Positions 38,776-49,950 of a stretch of 64,000 bases of DNA are shown piece after piece (position 1 is the first letter of the stretch; each line of letters opens with the position of its first letter). The stretch covers positions 1 to 64,000 of the forward strand of contig JAVMKO010000156.1 of NCBI GenBank assembly GCA_032164245.1, written 5' to 3'. This DNA is from Sternotherus odoratus (Eukaryota > Chordata > Testudines > Kinosternidae). The position numbers were made by a program, and so were the translations under genes. The notes beneath the pieces were generated by a model that was not told where the DNA came from, did not search any database, and was given only the letters and a program-made list of their open reading frames with translations.

Positions 38776-39699
38776 GTGGATACAAGTGTCTGCATGACTC
38801 ATTCACAGGGCTCCTGTTTATAGTTGGCTGAGCTCACAAGCTGTGCACAGGAGAGTTGTGCCCATGGGATTTAGATGCTTTATAAGCAGGTGATTGTCCA
38901 TGTGTCACATCTCCAAAACTGAACTGAAATGTGGTGGCTGCATTCACCTCTGGGGTCTCCTTAGTCTAATCATTCAGCAAAACCAGCCCCAGCCCCCGCT
39001 TATCCCTGGTGAGACCCGGCCAGTCACAGACACCCTGCCTGGCCCCCAACCACAGGGAAACTGTTTTGCAGTGGGGCAGCCTGGGAGATTAGTTCCTGAG
39101 AGGTACCATCTGGGGGAAGATGAGAGGTCGGGGAGAGTCAGCGTGGCCTGGGAGACATCCCTTACGAGGGATGGAGAGGGTGGAAGTGCCCCAGGATCAT
39201 GCTGGGAGATGTAGTGTCTGACTCTCCGTGGAGCAGAAGTGATGCTAAGCAGGGGGATGGTGAGCTGGGCTGCAAACATGCCTTGGATGGTGTAACTCAT
39301 GTGGGACTGTTGGAGCCTCTTCCAGAGCCAAAGGAGAGTTTTGTGGGAGACACAAAAACAGGGACACTGCTGAGCTGGGGTGGGCACTCTCTGCTGGCAA
39401 CAGGGCCTGGGGAAGCCTAAGTATGGGAGGCAAACACCCAAGATAGGAGAACTGGGAGGAAATGGATCTCACACCAGCCACATGGGGTCACACCCATTAA
39501 GGAGGAGGAGGGGGGAGTGTCAGGAGTTTCAAGCATCACCCAGGTGATTTTGATGACATGGTGATGGAGGAGGATGAAGCGCCTGGGGATAAAATCAGCT
39601 GTTCTTAAGTGGGGGTCATAGGCAGCAATTATTACATTAAAAACTCTTCAGGGAAGTAGCTGTGAGTGGTCACCAAATGTTTCTTTGTGCTTCACTGGG
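38776..39699. other. Intergenic, no gene recognised
   Basis: Holds one ZNF143-like site (39198-39215). No coding exon was supported. Confidence 0.4.
39198..39215 (-). promoter_or_regulatory. ZNF143/THAP11-type site
   Basis: On the minus strand it reads ACTACATCTCCCAGCATG, a close match to the known ACTACAATTCCCAGCATGC-type motif of vertebrate promoters. It lies between the tRNA cluster and the zinc-finger linker relic. Confidence 0.6.
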
Positions 39700-39831
39700 G
39701 GTGAGAATGAGCAGAATTCTCAGCAGGAAAATCCTGAGCAAGTGGATAAATATGGAGCATTATTGCAAAGATCGAAAAGATCCACAGTCTGGAGAGAGGG
39801 GTCTGTAGTACAAGGGACCTCTGTTTCCTAA
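39700..39831 (+). pseudogene. Relic of a KRAB-ZNF spacer (start of a finger exon)
   Basis: One frame reads GENEQNSQQENPEQVDKYGA, then LLQRSKRSTVWREG before a stop. This matches the spacer at the start of the 25419 exon ([20 protein letters not shown], then SRRSKG): shared E-x-PEQV/LEQV, G-x-L, RSK. No fingers follow. It is a fossil of another family member about 12.7 kb beyond the last. Confidence 0.65.
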
Positions 39832-40166
39832 GAATACATTGCGGACGGCAGTCCTGGTAACTTCTTCCTAGGGTTAGTCTCCTCCGAAGGCAGAGTGCTA
39901 TGCAGCGTGGACTCGCCTGCAGCGGTCAGTAGCAGCCTGGAGAGGTCTATCTCCTTCCCAGGGTTCCCACATAATTGAGGTGCAGGGTCCTCACTTTAAA
40001 CTTTCTACTTCCAGTGATGGGGATGGGACAGGTCAGGCTCCCCCTACCGGGGAGGGGGATGTGGTGGTCCCTCGCTCTCAGGTCCAGAGGGAGGCTACTC
40101 TGCCTCACTACATATAGTCACAAAGGAGCACAGACATGCAGATACTATGGTGATGGCCATGCTATG

Positions 40167-40225
<59 letters not shown>

Positions 40226-41099
40226 ATGCTTTGTTGTATTTCTTAGATGTGTGTTGTTAACCTACAGACATTTCTAGAGTGGATGTGATGTGCATGTCTT
40301 GAAGAGGATACTCCAAGTAGAGGGCATTCTAGTTAGTAAAGGCAGAAGCACATTTTTAACTGATTTCAAAGCTCCTTCTGTAACATGTGAACTTTTACAT
40401 TCCCTTCTTCAAGTATCATATTCTGCAAAGTAATTGTCCAATCCCTAGAAACCATTCTATTAAGTGGAAGACACTGAGTAACGGGTTAGTGAACTCTGAT
40501 GTGGTTAATGTATGGGGATGAAACGAATCAGACAAAATGGTGAATGTAAAACTATTGTCAATAATTCAGTGTCAAAGAGCTGTTGTCTTCTAAATCCATT
40601 AGGGACTATACAATTTACCAAGAGACTGAGCACGGACAGACCTTAGATGGATAGCTTAAGCCCAGGAAAGGGGAATCTCCCCTTTGCCACAAATAAGACA
40701 TTTTCTGTGTGGCTTTTGTTCCTTCCCTTTTCCAAGGTTAATATATTAATTCATTCCATGATACCTTCAGAGCTGTGCTATAGGATGTGAACTAGAGCTC
40801 TTCTTGTTTGTATAATGAACGTTGGCATCATTCCAGGGTCTAATAGGCCAGAGCGAAAGTCTGGTGGTATATTTCGATTGCATTTGTAATGACTGAGGCA
40901 GTTAAGAGAATGGCCCTAAGCCAGTTCAACATAGGAGATGTCTGAATGGGGCAGCCGATCCAAATTATGTTACAGGAATGTATTCCTGCTGGAAATTACA
41001 TGAGCATTTTTTTTTCTGGCAAAGAAGCTGGGCTAAGAATGAGCTGAGTTCTACCCTGCTCTTTTCTAGTGCTTTTAATTTGACAGCCCTCTGTATGTT
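39832..41099. other. Intergenic, only a microsatellite seen
   Basis: Apart from the GA microsatellite at 40171-40222, nothing was recognised. I looked here for borealin 5' exons and found none. Confidence 0.4.
40171..40222. repeat. (GA)26 microsatellite
   Basis: Uninterrupted GA dinucleotide run of 52 bp. Confidence 0.98.
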
Positions 41100-42200
41100 G
41101 TGTGCAAGGGTCCGTTGGGACGCCTTTTACGGTGCTTTTCACGGCGGTTCCCATTGACGCAGCGGTTGCTCTTTCATTTAGTCAAAGATAGAACGGGGGT
41201 GAATCGTTTCGTCTGTTCAAGGCTCTGCAGCCCCTTGACTGCGGGGGGCCGGGCTGCAGTGACACGTGGCGGCGGAGGCGCGGGTCTAAGCGGGAGGGTC
41301 CTGTGAACAGGGCTCTATTGCACCAGGTGGGCGGGTCTCGGGGCAGGGACCGTCTCGTTCTCAACACCCTGCGGAGCAGAGGCTGGAGGTAACCCGCCCC
41401 CAACCTCCCTTCCGCAGGGGGGCGCTGTGGGGCAGGGACCGGGGTCGGGGGGCTCCGGCCGGGGGGCTGGGTGGTGGGTCTAACCCCGCCCCCCGGGGCT
41501 CGCGCCGGGACCTGGAGGCGGCCAATCTGCGCATGCCCAGAGCCGGGAGCGTTCGCAGTCCGGCTCCTCCCGCCCCCTGTCCGACGTCACTTCCGCACCC
41601 GGGAGAGGCAGGAACTACATCTCCCAGCCTGCCCCGGGGGCGCTTCCGCTCTCTCCAGCCCAGGTCGGAGCCACCCCGGGCTCTGCCTGACCCCCCCCGC
41701 GGGTGCAGCGTCGCCACTTCTCAGGGCGAATCCTCCGTGTCCTGGGGGCGGGGCCTGGTCCCCGGCGGCCCCGCCCCTCGGCCGGGCCGTTGCGCTGCCT
41801 GGGGAGCGCGCAGGGGGGGGGCTGAGCAGGGGGAGGCTCAGGTCCAGGCAGCGCTAGGAACGCCCCGCCCCCGCCCGACTAGCCCTGCCCCCTGCTCCGC
41901 CCCACCCCCCTCCCAAAACTCCCTACTGGGTCCCGCCCCCATCCCATGCCCTGGAGCAGTGGGCGGTGCCTGGTATGCTAATGAGGACGAGGCTGCTCTG
42001 CCGTGTGCCGTGAACCGCTCCAGGACTTGGGGGGTGGGGGACGCTCTCTGCCCCCTTTATCCCCCACCCACCCCACTCGCTCCCCTCCCCCGCACGACCT
42101 CTACCCCTCCCCCACAGCCACCCCGGATTCCCGGCGGCCCCCATCTGGGGGAGAGAGGAGGGAGGGTGCTGCAGTCACCCTGATGTGAAGAGCTGGCGTC
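41100..42200. promoter_or_regulatory. CpG island with promoter motifs
   Basis: Strongly GC- and CpG-rich compared with its flanks. It contains a CCAAT box (41522-41526) next to an NRF1-like TGCGCATGC (41528-41536), a GACGTCA half-CRE followed by CACTTCCG (ETS-like, about 41583-41595), an ACTACATCTCCCAGCCTGC ZNF143-like site (about 41614-41632), and several GGGGCGGGGC boxes (Sp1). This is the layout of a housekeeping promoter. The nearest downstream gene is the borealin-type gene, but linking exons were not found; a minus-strand gene is also possible. Confidence 0.75.
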
Positions 42201-42280
42201 CCCCGTGGGGTGCTGCAAACCCAACGTGTTTGAGTCAAATTAAGCGCCCCCTTGTTGGGCTCTGGGGTTGGGCTTTTGGC

Positions 42281-42350
42281 CCATTTTGTCTACTGCAAAA
42301 CCCAACTCTTCGTTATGTACAAAAATAGAAACACCCCCAACTGGGGGGAG
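42281..42350 (-). repeat. Paralogous 3'-UTR-like segment, copy 1
   Basis: TGCAAAACCCAACTCTTCGT, then a TATGTACAAAAATAG stretch and CCCCCAACTGGGGGGA align with 49951-50010. In the second copy this contains TTTATT, i.e. AATAAA on the minus strand; here it is ttatgt. Both copies sit to the left of a G-rich minisatellite. Confidence 0.65.
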
Positions 42351-42427
42351 GCTGTGCGGGGCTGTCGTGAGCATCTGGCACGGACACAGAAAATCAGGCT
42401 GTGACAGGCGGGGGCTCTGCATGAGGG

Positions 42428-43490
42428 GGGAGGGGGACCTGAGGAGGAGGGAGGGGGAGGGATGTCGGGGGCGGGGGGAGGGATGTGGGGGGTATGGGGG
42501 GAGGGGGACCTGAGGAGGAGGGAGGGGGAGGGATGTGGGGGGTATGGGGGGAGGGGGACCTGAGGAGGAGGGGGTTGGAGGGATGTCCGGGGCGGGGGGA
42601 GGGATGTGGGGGGTATGGGGGGAGGGGGACCTGAGGAGGAGGTGGGGGAGGGATGTCGGGGGCGGGGGGAGGGATGTGGGGGGTATGGGGGGAGGGGGAC
42701 CTGAGGAGGAGGGAGGGGGAGGGATGTTGGGGGCGAGGGGAGGGATGTTGGGGGTATGGGGGGAGGGGGACCTGAGGAGGAGGGAGGGGGAGGGATGTCG
42801 GGGGCGGGGGGAGGGATGTGGGGGGTATGGGGGGAGGGGGACCTGAGGAGGAGGGAGGGGGAGGGATGTGGGGGGTATGGGGGGAGGGGGACCTGAGGAG
42901 GAGGGGGTTGGAGGGATGTCGGGGGCGGGGGGAGGGATGTGGGGGGTATGGGGGGAGGGGGACCTGAGGAGGAGGTGGGGGAGGGATGTCGGGGGCGGGG
43001 GGAGGGATGTGGGGGGTATGGGGGGAGGGGGACCTGAGGAGGAGGGAGGGGGAGGGATGTTGGGGGCGAGGGGAGGGATGTTGGGGGTATGGGGGGAGGG
43101 GGACCTGAGGAGGAGGGAGGGGGAGGGATGTCGGGGGCGGGGGGAGGGATGTGGGGGGTATGGGGGGAGGGGGACCTGAGGAGGAGGGAGGGGGAGGGAT
43201 GTCGTGGGCGGGGGGAGGGATGTGGGGGGTATGGGGGGAGGGGGACCTGAGGAGGAGGGGGTTGGAGGGATGTTGGGGCGGGGGGAGGGATGTGGGGGGT
43301 ATGGGGGGAGGGGGACCTGAGGAGGAGGGGGTTGGAGGGATGTCGGGGGTGGGGGGAGGGATGTGGGGGGTATGGGGGGAGGGGGACCTGAGGAGGAGGG
43401 AGGGGGAGGGATGTCGGGGGTGGGGGGAGGGATGTGGGGGGTGTGGGGGGAGGGGGACCTGAGGAGGAGGGAGGGGGAGGGACCTGGGGG
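42428..43490 (+). repeat. G-rich minisatellite, second array
   Basis: Tandem repeat built from GAGGGATGTGGGGGGTATGG, GGGGAGGGGGACCTGAGGAG and GAGGGAGGGG blocks, with a longer unit that adds GGGATGTCGGGGGCGGGG. A higher-order copy is visible: about 42530-42850 and 42863-43180 are nearly identical over more than 300 bp. Proline-rich frames on the minus strand come from the lack of stops. Confidence 0.95.
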
Positions 43491-44125
43491 GGGCATGGGG
43501 AGGGACGGGTCGGGTTAGTTTGTTTCTGTGGGGGAGACCACATACTGGGGAGAGAATTTCTTTTGAAAGGGGAAAATGTGTAAAACCGCCAGCTGTGCGG
43601 AGACTTCAGGGTATTTTCATAGTTTGCCTCTCTCCGACTGTAGTTTCCCCCTTGGCTTCCTCGCCTGAATTCTCTTTGTCTTGAGATCCGAGTCCACATG
43701 CTGGGTGGGAGCCTTCGCTACATTGTGTTATGAGGTAGAACCCTGCTACTTCTGAAAGTGCAAAGAAACATTTCATCTCCCTTTTGTTTTCAATTGCATG
43801 TTCAACTTCCATCATGTTCTGGGAGCAGAATTCGCTTTAACCAAGACCTGCTCCAACTACCTCTAGGAACTTCGATCTCTAGGGAAAAGAATTCTGCACA
43901 AATCCCTGCGTCTTCCCTAGCCTAGCTCTAGGCTATGATAAAGCCAAGACTCAAACAGGACAGGTTTTCCATAGTTTTGATCATCTGAGAAGGGGAACAG
44001 TGAGTCTTGTTCTTCAGTTCCTGTTACCAGTGTTAGTTCAGTTACGAGACACTTCTTCAGAACTGGAGGTGAGCTGTGGTTTGATCATGAAACAGTAAAT
44101 AATTCATGAGTTCTGTGTGTTCCAG
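43491..44125. other. Flank of the borealin-type gene, no exon confirmed
   Basis: A 27-bp stretch at about 44045-44071 lies between a GTTCAG acceptor and a GTGAGC donor but has no recognisable borealin residues. No N-terminal borealin exon was found. Confidence 0.35.
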
Positions 44126-44205
44126 GTGAAGATATCAACCCAAAAAGTGCCAGTTTCTAAGAGCAGAAGAGCTCCATCAGCAAGAGTGAGACGCATCAGT
44201 AAAAG
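44126..44205 (+). CDS. Borealin-type gene, internal exon (first one found)
   Basis: Acceptor TGTGTTCCAG and donor GTAAGA. The exon encodes VKISTQKVPVSKSRRAPSAR then VRRISK, basic and Ser-rich like the middle region of borealin. It joins the next four exons in one open frame (80 + 99 + 127 + 87 + 45 nt). Borealin is a subunit of the chromosomal passenger complex with INCENP, survivin and Aurora B at centromeres and the spindle midzone. The exons for the N-terminal helices that bind INCENP and survivin are not visible upstream within the window. I could not decide firmly between borealin (CDCA8) and borealin-2 (CDCA9). Confidence 0.75.
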
Positions 44206-44462
44206 GTAAGAGTCTGGAGTGGTGTGAATCCCCCTTCTTCAATGTGGGGATGGAAAGGGGAGATCAGAAATGCAAAACTGCAGTCTTTGCTGCCAGGTCA
44301 AGAGGCATCACTTGAAATCAGGAGAAACTTCTAGTTTCCAAATACCCTCACATTGTTCTCAGCTCTTCTAACTAATAAAACAGATGCTCAGAACTGAGAA
44401 GCACCCGCTAAACTGATCTTTTAAGAGGGCATCATCTTATCACTGCCACTTTCTTTGAGCAG

Positions 44463-44561
44463 GTCAAGCAAAAATAACTTTGTCACTCCAGCCCTTGGCC
44501 GAGTCGCTGATGCCTGCACGGGGGGAAGGACCTCTACTGCCACCTCTAAGTTTGATTCCAG
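44463..44561 (+). CDS. Borealin-type gene, internal exon 2
   Basis: Acceptor CTTTGAGCAG, donor GTGAGT. Encodes RSSKNNFVTPALGRVADACT then GGRTSTATSKFDSR. The VTPA.GR motif and the terminal KFDSR match the borealin region that leads into the conserved KTPGLRTP block. Phase 2 in, phase 2 out, consistent with both neighbours. Confidence 0.85.
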
Positions 44562-44854
44562 GTGAGTGTGCATTAATTAGCAAAGCCACGTAACTATTTA
44601 TAGTATCCTGCAAAACGTCTCTCTCAAATATCAGCATTTGCCATCAAGGCATCTAGTGTGTCTTGCCATTAGTCTGCATGAGATAAGACAGAACAGTTGT
44701 GATATAGATTAGCTTGTTACCATTCTGCCCCATGGCAGTGGCTGTTCATATCTGATGCATGTTGTAAGACCCATAGTATAACACTTCACATATTCAAAGT
44801 GCTGGAGAAATATTGACTAACCTTCACAGCCCTGAAATGTTAAGGATGAGATTA

Positions 44855-45379
44855 CAGTAAACCCTCTATTTAACGGACTTCGGATGCAACGGACAAAATT
44901 TCCGATGCATCCGAAATCCGTTATTCGGGGGCTGCCGGCTCCCGCCCCGGGGAGTCGGGCAGGAACTGTCACTTCCCGCAGAGGTTGACAGCTCCCGCCC
45001 GGCTCCCCGCAGCAGGAAGCCCGGCGGGCGAGTTGACAGCTCCCGCCCGGCTCCCCGCAGCGGGGAGCCCGGCAGGAGCTGTCAACTCCCCCCCACACCC
45101 AGCTCCCTGCAGGGGGAGCCGGGCGTGGGGGGGGTTTGACAGTTCCCGGCGGGAGCCAGGCGGGCGGGTTGACGGCTCCCGCCAGGGTCCCAGCAGCCGG
45201 GCTCCCGGCCCTGATAAAAGTAAAACCTGGACATAACGGACTAATTCGGGCGAGGGGGGTGTCCATTGTCAGCCGAAAGTCCATTATTTAATAATTTAAA
45301 AAAATTATTAAATAACGGACTTTCGGCTTTAACGGACACCCCCTCGCCCGAATTAGTCCGTTAAATCGAGGTTTCACTG
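44855..45379. mobile_element. Tigger/pogo-like MITE with a long palindrome
   Basis: Ends CAGTAAACCCTCTATTTAAC and GTTAAATCGAGGTTTCACTG are inverted and resemble Tigger-type Tc1/mariner termini. The interior has diverged GC-rich tandem pieces (GACAGCTCCCGCCCGGCTCC). From about 45234 to 45365 two arms of about 60 bp are nearly perfect inverses around TTTAAAAAAA. No transposase. It lies in the borealin intron. Confidence 0.75.
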
Positions 45380-46151
45380 AGGAAGAGAAGTGAGATTGTT
45401 TGACCCGTTAGTAAAGTGTCACCAGCAGAGCCAGCATTAAAATTTGAGACTTTATGACTCCGTAGTCATTTGTGCGTGGCTTAGGTGCTCAGCCTTGTAC
45501 TGTGCAATCTGCAAAATTGTAGTCTCTTTGTTTGAACTATCTCCACTCTGTCCCTTCTCCCTCTCCTTTTCCCATTGTTCAAACATGTGCATCTGATACG
45601 TGCAAAAATACTAACTGTGGTTTGTAACCTATTTCTTAAAACAGCCTCCGTATCTGATGAGAGGAGGGTAGCTAATATAACACTGAGTTTTTAAAAAGGC
45701 CCCGGAGCTGTGCAACTAAAGCCAGAGTCTGCTTTTGAAATGTCGGCCTAAATATGTCAAATGTCTTCTCCAAATTGTAAAATATGGAATATTAAGACGA
45801 CTACAACACATCACTTAATTGCCTTGGGTTTTGGCCTCAGAATTTCGATGGACTTAGAGCCAGAAACCTATAGGCTCATAGAAGAGGATAGATGGAGGTC
45901 AGAACTAGCAAAAAGCAGATATGATAAATCATGCCCTAGTTTAATCAGAGGTTTTTTGTCAGTTCGGTTGGTTTCTGACAAGCTCTATTGGTTTCATGCT
46001 TCAAGTTACACATTTTTCTCCAACCTTCTGTTTCCCTTGAAAATGAGATGTTTGAAATCTGTAGTTGGGGAGAATCTCAGGAAATGTGCTTCTGATCATT
46101 TGAATTGGCTGGAATAAAGTTATTCAGCAATAACTTGGGAATGTCTTTCAG

Positions 46152-46278
46152 GATTTTCAAGACACCAGGTCTACGCACCCCAGCAACACATGAGCATGTT
46201 TACCTAGTCTCTGCAAACGGCAGCCCTCTTGCGAACAGCAATGATGTCATCATTACAGTCCCTGTCGGAGGAGGGGAG
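46152..46278 (+). CDS. Borealin-type gene, internal exon 3 (KTPGLRTP block)
   Basis: Acceptor TGTCTTTCAG, donor GTAAAG. Encodes [20 protein letters not shown] and [20 protein letters not shown] then GE. The [16 protein letters not shown] and VPVGGGE motifs are diagnostic of the borealin C-terminal domain, which mediates dimerisation and centromere targeting. In human borealin the block carries regulatory phosphorylation sites in this region. Confidence 0.93.
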
Positions 46279-46669
46279 GTAAAGCAGAAAGTTATTGGAA
46301 ATGTAGGGAAATATTTCAGTGGGTTTTGAAGTGCACCAAATGCAATTTCAAGTAATGGCTGATAGCAATATGTGCCACGGTGCAATACCGAAAAGGTGTG
46401 AGATGAGTCTGTGGTCTGATGCTGCATCTGGTCCTCTTTGTAACTGTCCTGTTTTATCAGTAACCTTCTGCTGTTCCCAGGACAGTGGGTCCATCGCTAG
46501 CTATAAAAGCAGAACATGGTTCCTGCTCTTAAATAGAATGATCTGTCAATCTTTCTAATTTATAATCCACATGCTTCAATCTGGCTCTTTCACTGATTTC
46601 ACATGCAAACTCACATGTACCAGTCTGACAGCTGAACGGTAACTGAGATTTATGGTCTTTTCTGTACAG

Positions 46670-46756
46670 AGCATTCGTTTAGCAGCCAGTGAGCTGACCA
46701 AAAGGAATATGAGTTCTCTCAATCCAGAGACCCTGGGAATTATGAAGAAGTTATCA
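46670..46756 (+). CDS. Borealin-type gene, internal exon 4
   Basis: Acceptor TTTTCTGTACAG, donor GTAAGT, 87 bp, phase 0 on both sides. Encodes SIRLAASELTKRNMSSLNPE then TLGIMKKLS. The pattern L.P..LG..KKLS matches the C-terminal helix of borealin. Confidence 0.92.
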
Positions 46757-47115
46757 GTAAGTCAATATATACTTGGCTATGAATTGCAACTAGTTTGTGG
46801 TGGTGCCTAGCATTGCTATTGTCCCTGTAGTTAAGTTAACGGGCCATCAGTTTCCATTGGACTCTGCCAGTCATCTCTCTTCTTAAATTCTTTTCCTCTC
46901 AGCTCTGCCTGGATCTTGGCACACCCAGAAAATATGGTTTTACACGTTGTGGGTCTGTTCAGCTAGTTGGGAAAATACACAGACTTGGGGCTTAACTCAA
47001 GTGGTCTGTATACAAACAGTGCTTTCCGGAGTGGGAGAGAGCTACCCGTAGTACTTAGGATTTAACTCAAGGGTGAACATGCCCTCTGTTTTTTCCAGTG
47101 TAGGTGGCTTTAGGA

Positions 47116-47783
47116 CAGGGTTGGGCAAATGTTTTGGCCAGAGGTCCACATCTGTGTATGGAAATTGTATAGTGGGCCATGAATGCTTGCAAAATTGGGG
47201 GTTGGGGTGAAGGAGTGGTTGAGGGCCCTAGCTGGGGTTGCGGGCTATGGAGTGGGGCTGGGAATGAGGGGTTGGGGGTGCCTGGAGGGTGTTCTGGGCT
47301 GGCACCAAGGGGTTCGTGAGCAGGAGCGCTATCAGGGCTGGGGCAGGGGGTTGGGGCATGGGAGGAAATCAAGGGTGCAGGCTCCGGGTGGCACTTACCT
47401 CAAGCAGCTCCCAGAAGCAGCAGCATGTCCCCCATTATGTCCTATGTGGAAGCGCGGCCAAGCAACTCTGCGCTCTGTGTGCTGCCCGTTTTCAGGTGCC
47501 ACCTCTGCAGCTCCCATTCACTGCGGTTCCTGGCCAATAGGAGCTGTGGGGGCAGCACTTGGGGTGGACCTAGCATGCAGAGCCCCCTGGCTATCTCTAT
47601 GCACAGGAGCCGGAAGAGGGGCATGCTGCTGCTTCCAGGAGCTGCGCGGAGTGGGGCAAGCTCCCGGCTGGAGCACTGGAGCAGAGCAAGCCCTGGACCC
47701 GCTCCCTGGAGGGAGCTTAAGGGCCGGATTAAAACATCTGGAGAGCTGGATGCGGCCCCCGGGCCGTAGTTTGCCCACCCCTT
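47116..47783. mobile_element. hAT nonautonomous element with 8-bp target duplication
   Basis: Flanked by a perfect CTTTAGGA direct repeat (47108-47115 and 47784-47791). Ends CAGGGTTGGGCAAA and TTTGCCCACCCCTT are imperfect inverted repeats of the CAGGGGTGGGCAAA type. The interior is G-rich with no transposase. It lies in the last borealin intron. Confidence 0.93.
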
Positions 47784-47845
47784 CTTTAGGATATGGCAGC
47801 ATGTGTTCATTACAATGGTTATTGGTTAATCTTTCTCCTTTTTAG

Positions 47846-47890
47846 GTTCGTCTTGCACAAGCATGCAGCAACGCGAACACCCAAAGATGA
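47846..47890 (+). CDS. Borealin-type gene, last coding exon
   Basis: Acceptor TCTCCTTTTTAG. Encodes VRLAQACSNANTQR and a TGA stop at 47888-47890. The RLAQ.C motif is the usual borealin C-terminus. The 3' untranslated region follows without another splice signal that I could see. Confidence 0.92.
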   Translation, partial: VRLAQACSNANTQR

Positions 47891-48565
47891 AATGTCAGGG
47901 ATATTGACTTTCTTTGTAAATCTGGAACATCAATTTTAGGACTGCAACCTGCATTCTTACTCTATTGTTTTACCTTTTTGTGACACGGTGGAAGTTAGGA
48001 ACAGATTTTCAGCCTGTAATATATAATGTGATTAGAATAGGTTGACTTCTTTTTGTCCAGAAAAAGTTTCCTGTTTCAAGAAAGCTAGCTATGCCTTGGC
48101 CTTGGATCCTCCAGAGTGTATGAGAGGCATGTCAGGTGGATACAGCTGTCCTGCAATCTGCAGAAGATTGAAGCAGTGGGACCTATTGGACTACAGGTGT
48201 GATTGACAAAAGTTGTATCTGGTTTGGGAGCAAAAGCGGTGGAGCTGCTCATTGCACTTATAACCAGGCAAGTCTTCGGTTTGTTGATGTCCTCATTGCA
48301 AGGTGCTAGTTAGTTGTATTCTAAGAGCTGGAATATGAATCTCAATAACAATAAGGGGCTGCTAAAAGAACATTTTGTTGCAGACTAGCTAATGAAGCTG
48401 CCATGGGTGATAGGGATACAACAATTCCTTTGTTTTGTTCTTCTCACAGCAGCCACTGAACTTTCAACCCTGCTCTCCAGTTTACACTGAACAATGTACT
48501 TGAAGTCTTTTATTGTGCATCCTCCCATTGTTTTTAAATAAATGAATACACTGGTGTGTTCTTAA
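47891..48565 (+). other. Borealin 3' UTR with poly(A) signal
   Basis: AATAAA at 48537-48542, followed by GTGTGTT-like GT-rich sequence (48552-48560), fits the 3' end of the transcript. A second AATAAA occurs at about 48850. Confidence 0.65.
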
Positions 48566-49950
48566 ACTTGTAATTTCACTGAGTTGTAAAGCTTCTATCT
48601 ACAAAAACAATCATCTAGATCTCTGATCCTCTATGTACGGCGCCCTTCACTTACTGGTGCAAGTCCCTTTAGAGTGGTTGGAGACAGCCAGTGGAGAGTT
48701 CCTTCTGCACAGGGGAACTTTGCTGCTTCCTGCACTAGTTCCTAGGGGGAGATGGGGATGGGGATGTGGCAGAGCCAAGTTCCACTACATCTGGGTCGCC
48801 ACTGGGATGTTCCCTGCATTCTTTGCATGAACTAAAAAAGTTTGACACAATAAATACTGTTTATCGGTGGAATAAAATTAGTTACATATTCATTGACTTC
48901 TTTACTGTTTTAGAACATTCCCCTTTCGCTTAATAGCGCCTGGACAGCACTGATGCATTCGAACGGTCACTGTCCAGCAGCTTATTCTTCTCCAGCCTCT
49001 CTGTTGGAAAAAGCCTGAAGCTCTTCAGGACCCCTCTGTAGGAGTCATTTGACTGAAACCTGGCCTGGAACAACATCATCACCTGTTCTGTGTCTTAACG
49101 TCGAGTTCTCAGGGGTCTGAAGAGTAACTTTAAGAAAGCAGAATAAAAGTTCAGAAAGCTGAACTTTGCAACGAGAGTTAACGCCCTGTATCTTTCCAAA
49201 GTGGACCATGAGCCCCAAGTTGTCTAGGCTTCTGTTCTGTGCTTCAGTCCAGAACTACAGGAATAATGGCTTGTCAACTCTTTTTCCTCTGTTTTTCTAT
49301 AGGGTACTTAACATTATATAAACTAAGGCAATACTGGAGCAGGAAGTTCTTAACAGTCAACTACTTGCCCCCTTCCAATTCTGTTCCACCACATAATTCC
49401 AGTGACACTTAGTACATTGCACTTGGATATAATTCTCAATGTGAATTACAAAAGGGAACGATCATCCTCTTGTGAAGAAAGGGAATGGGACTAGCTTAAA
49501 AAATAGGAAGTTCATTTGAACATTTTTGTAGGAAAATTTTCATTTAGATTTCATTTGAATTTAAAATTAAAACATTTGCCTTTTTTTTCTGTTTCCAGAC
49601 CACCCTTTGCTGTTTTTCCTCCACTGACTGCAATAGAATGACTGTCTAGGGTTTGTCTTTTCACTTACTACTTTTCAGCTTTCCTTTATCTGCTGTAATT
49701 TTTCAAATTCTTCTCCAGCTAAGGAAAAGTTGAGTTTCAAAAGGAATGGGACAGCTTACCCAGCGTCTGTTCATCCTGCACATCATACTTTCACTGCAAT
49801 TTTGTGAAGCAGTCAGATTCAAGGGATGCCATCAACTTGAAATTGGTGGGCACTGGGGGCAGGAGGTGGCATGCCGTGGGTCTGCCCAGAGGAGGGCGCA
49901 GGGGGCAGGGCTTGGGGGGCTGCCCCCCAACCACGGCACGGGGGGGGGGC
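48566..49950. other. Intergenic, nothing recognised
   Basis: No exon, RNA gene or clear repeat identified. Composition changes to G-rich after about 49840. Confidence 0.4.

Noticed and set aside
41471..42183. Long frames in the CpG island
   Set aside because: GC-rich sequence lacks stops by chance; no motif or splice support.
42240..43699. Proline-rich minus-strand frames of over 400 residues
   Set aside because: Translation of the G-rich minisatellite; no splice context or conserved domain.
44045..44071. Possible 27-bp borealin exon
   Set aside because: It has splice-like borders but no recognisable borealin residues.
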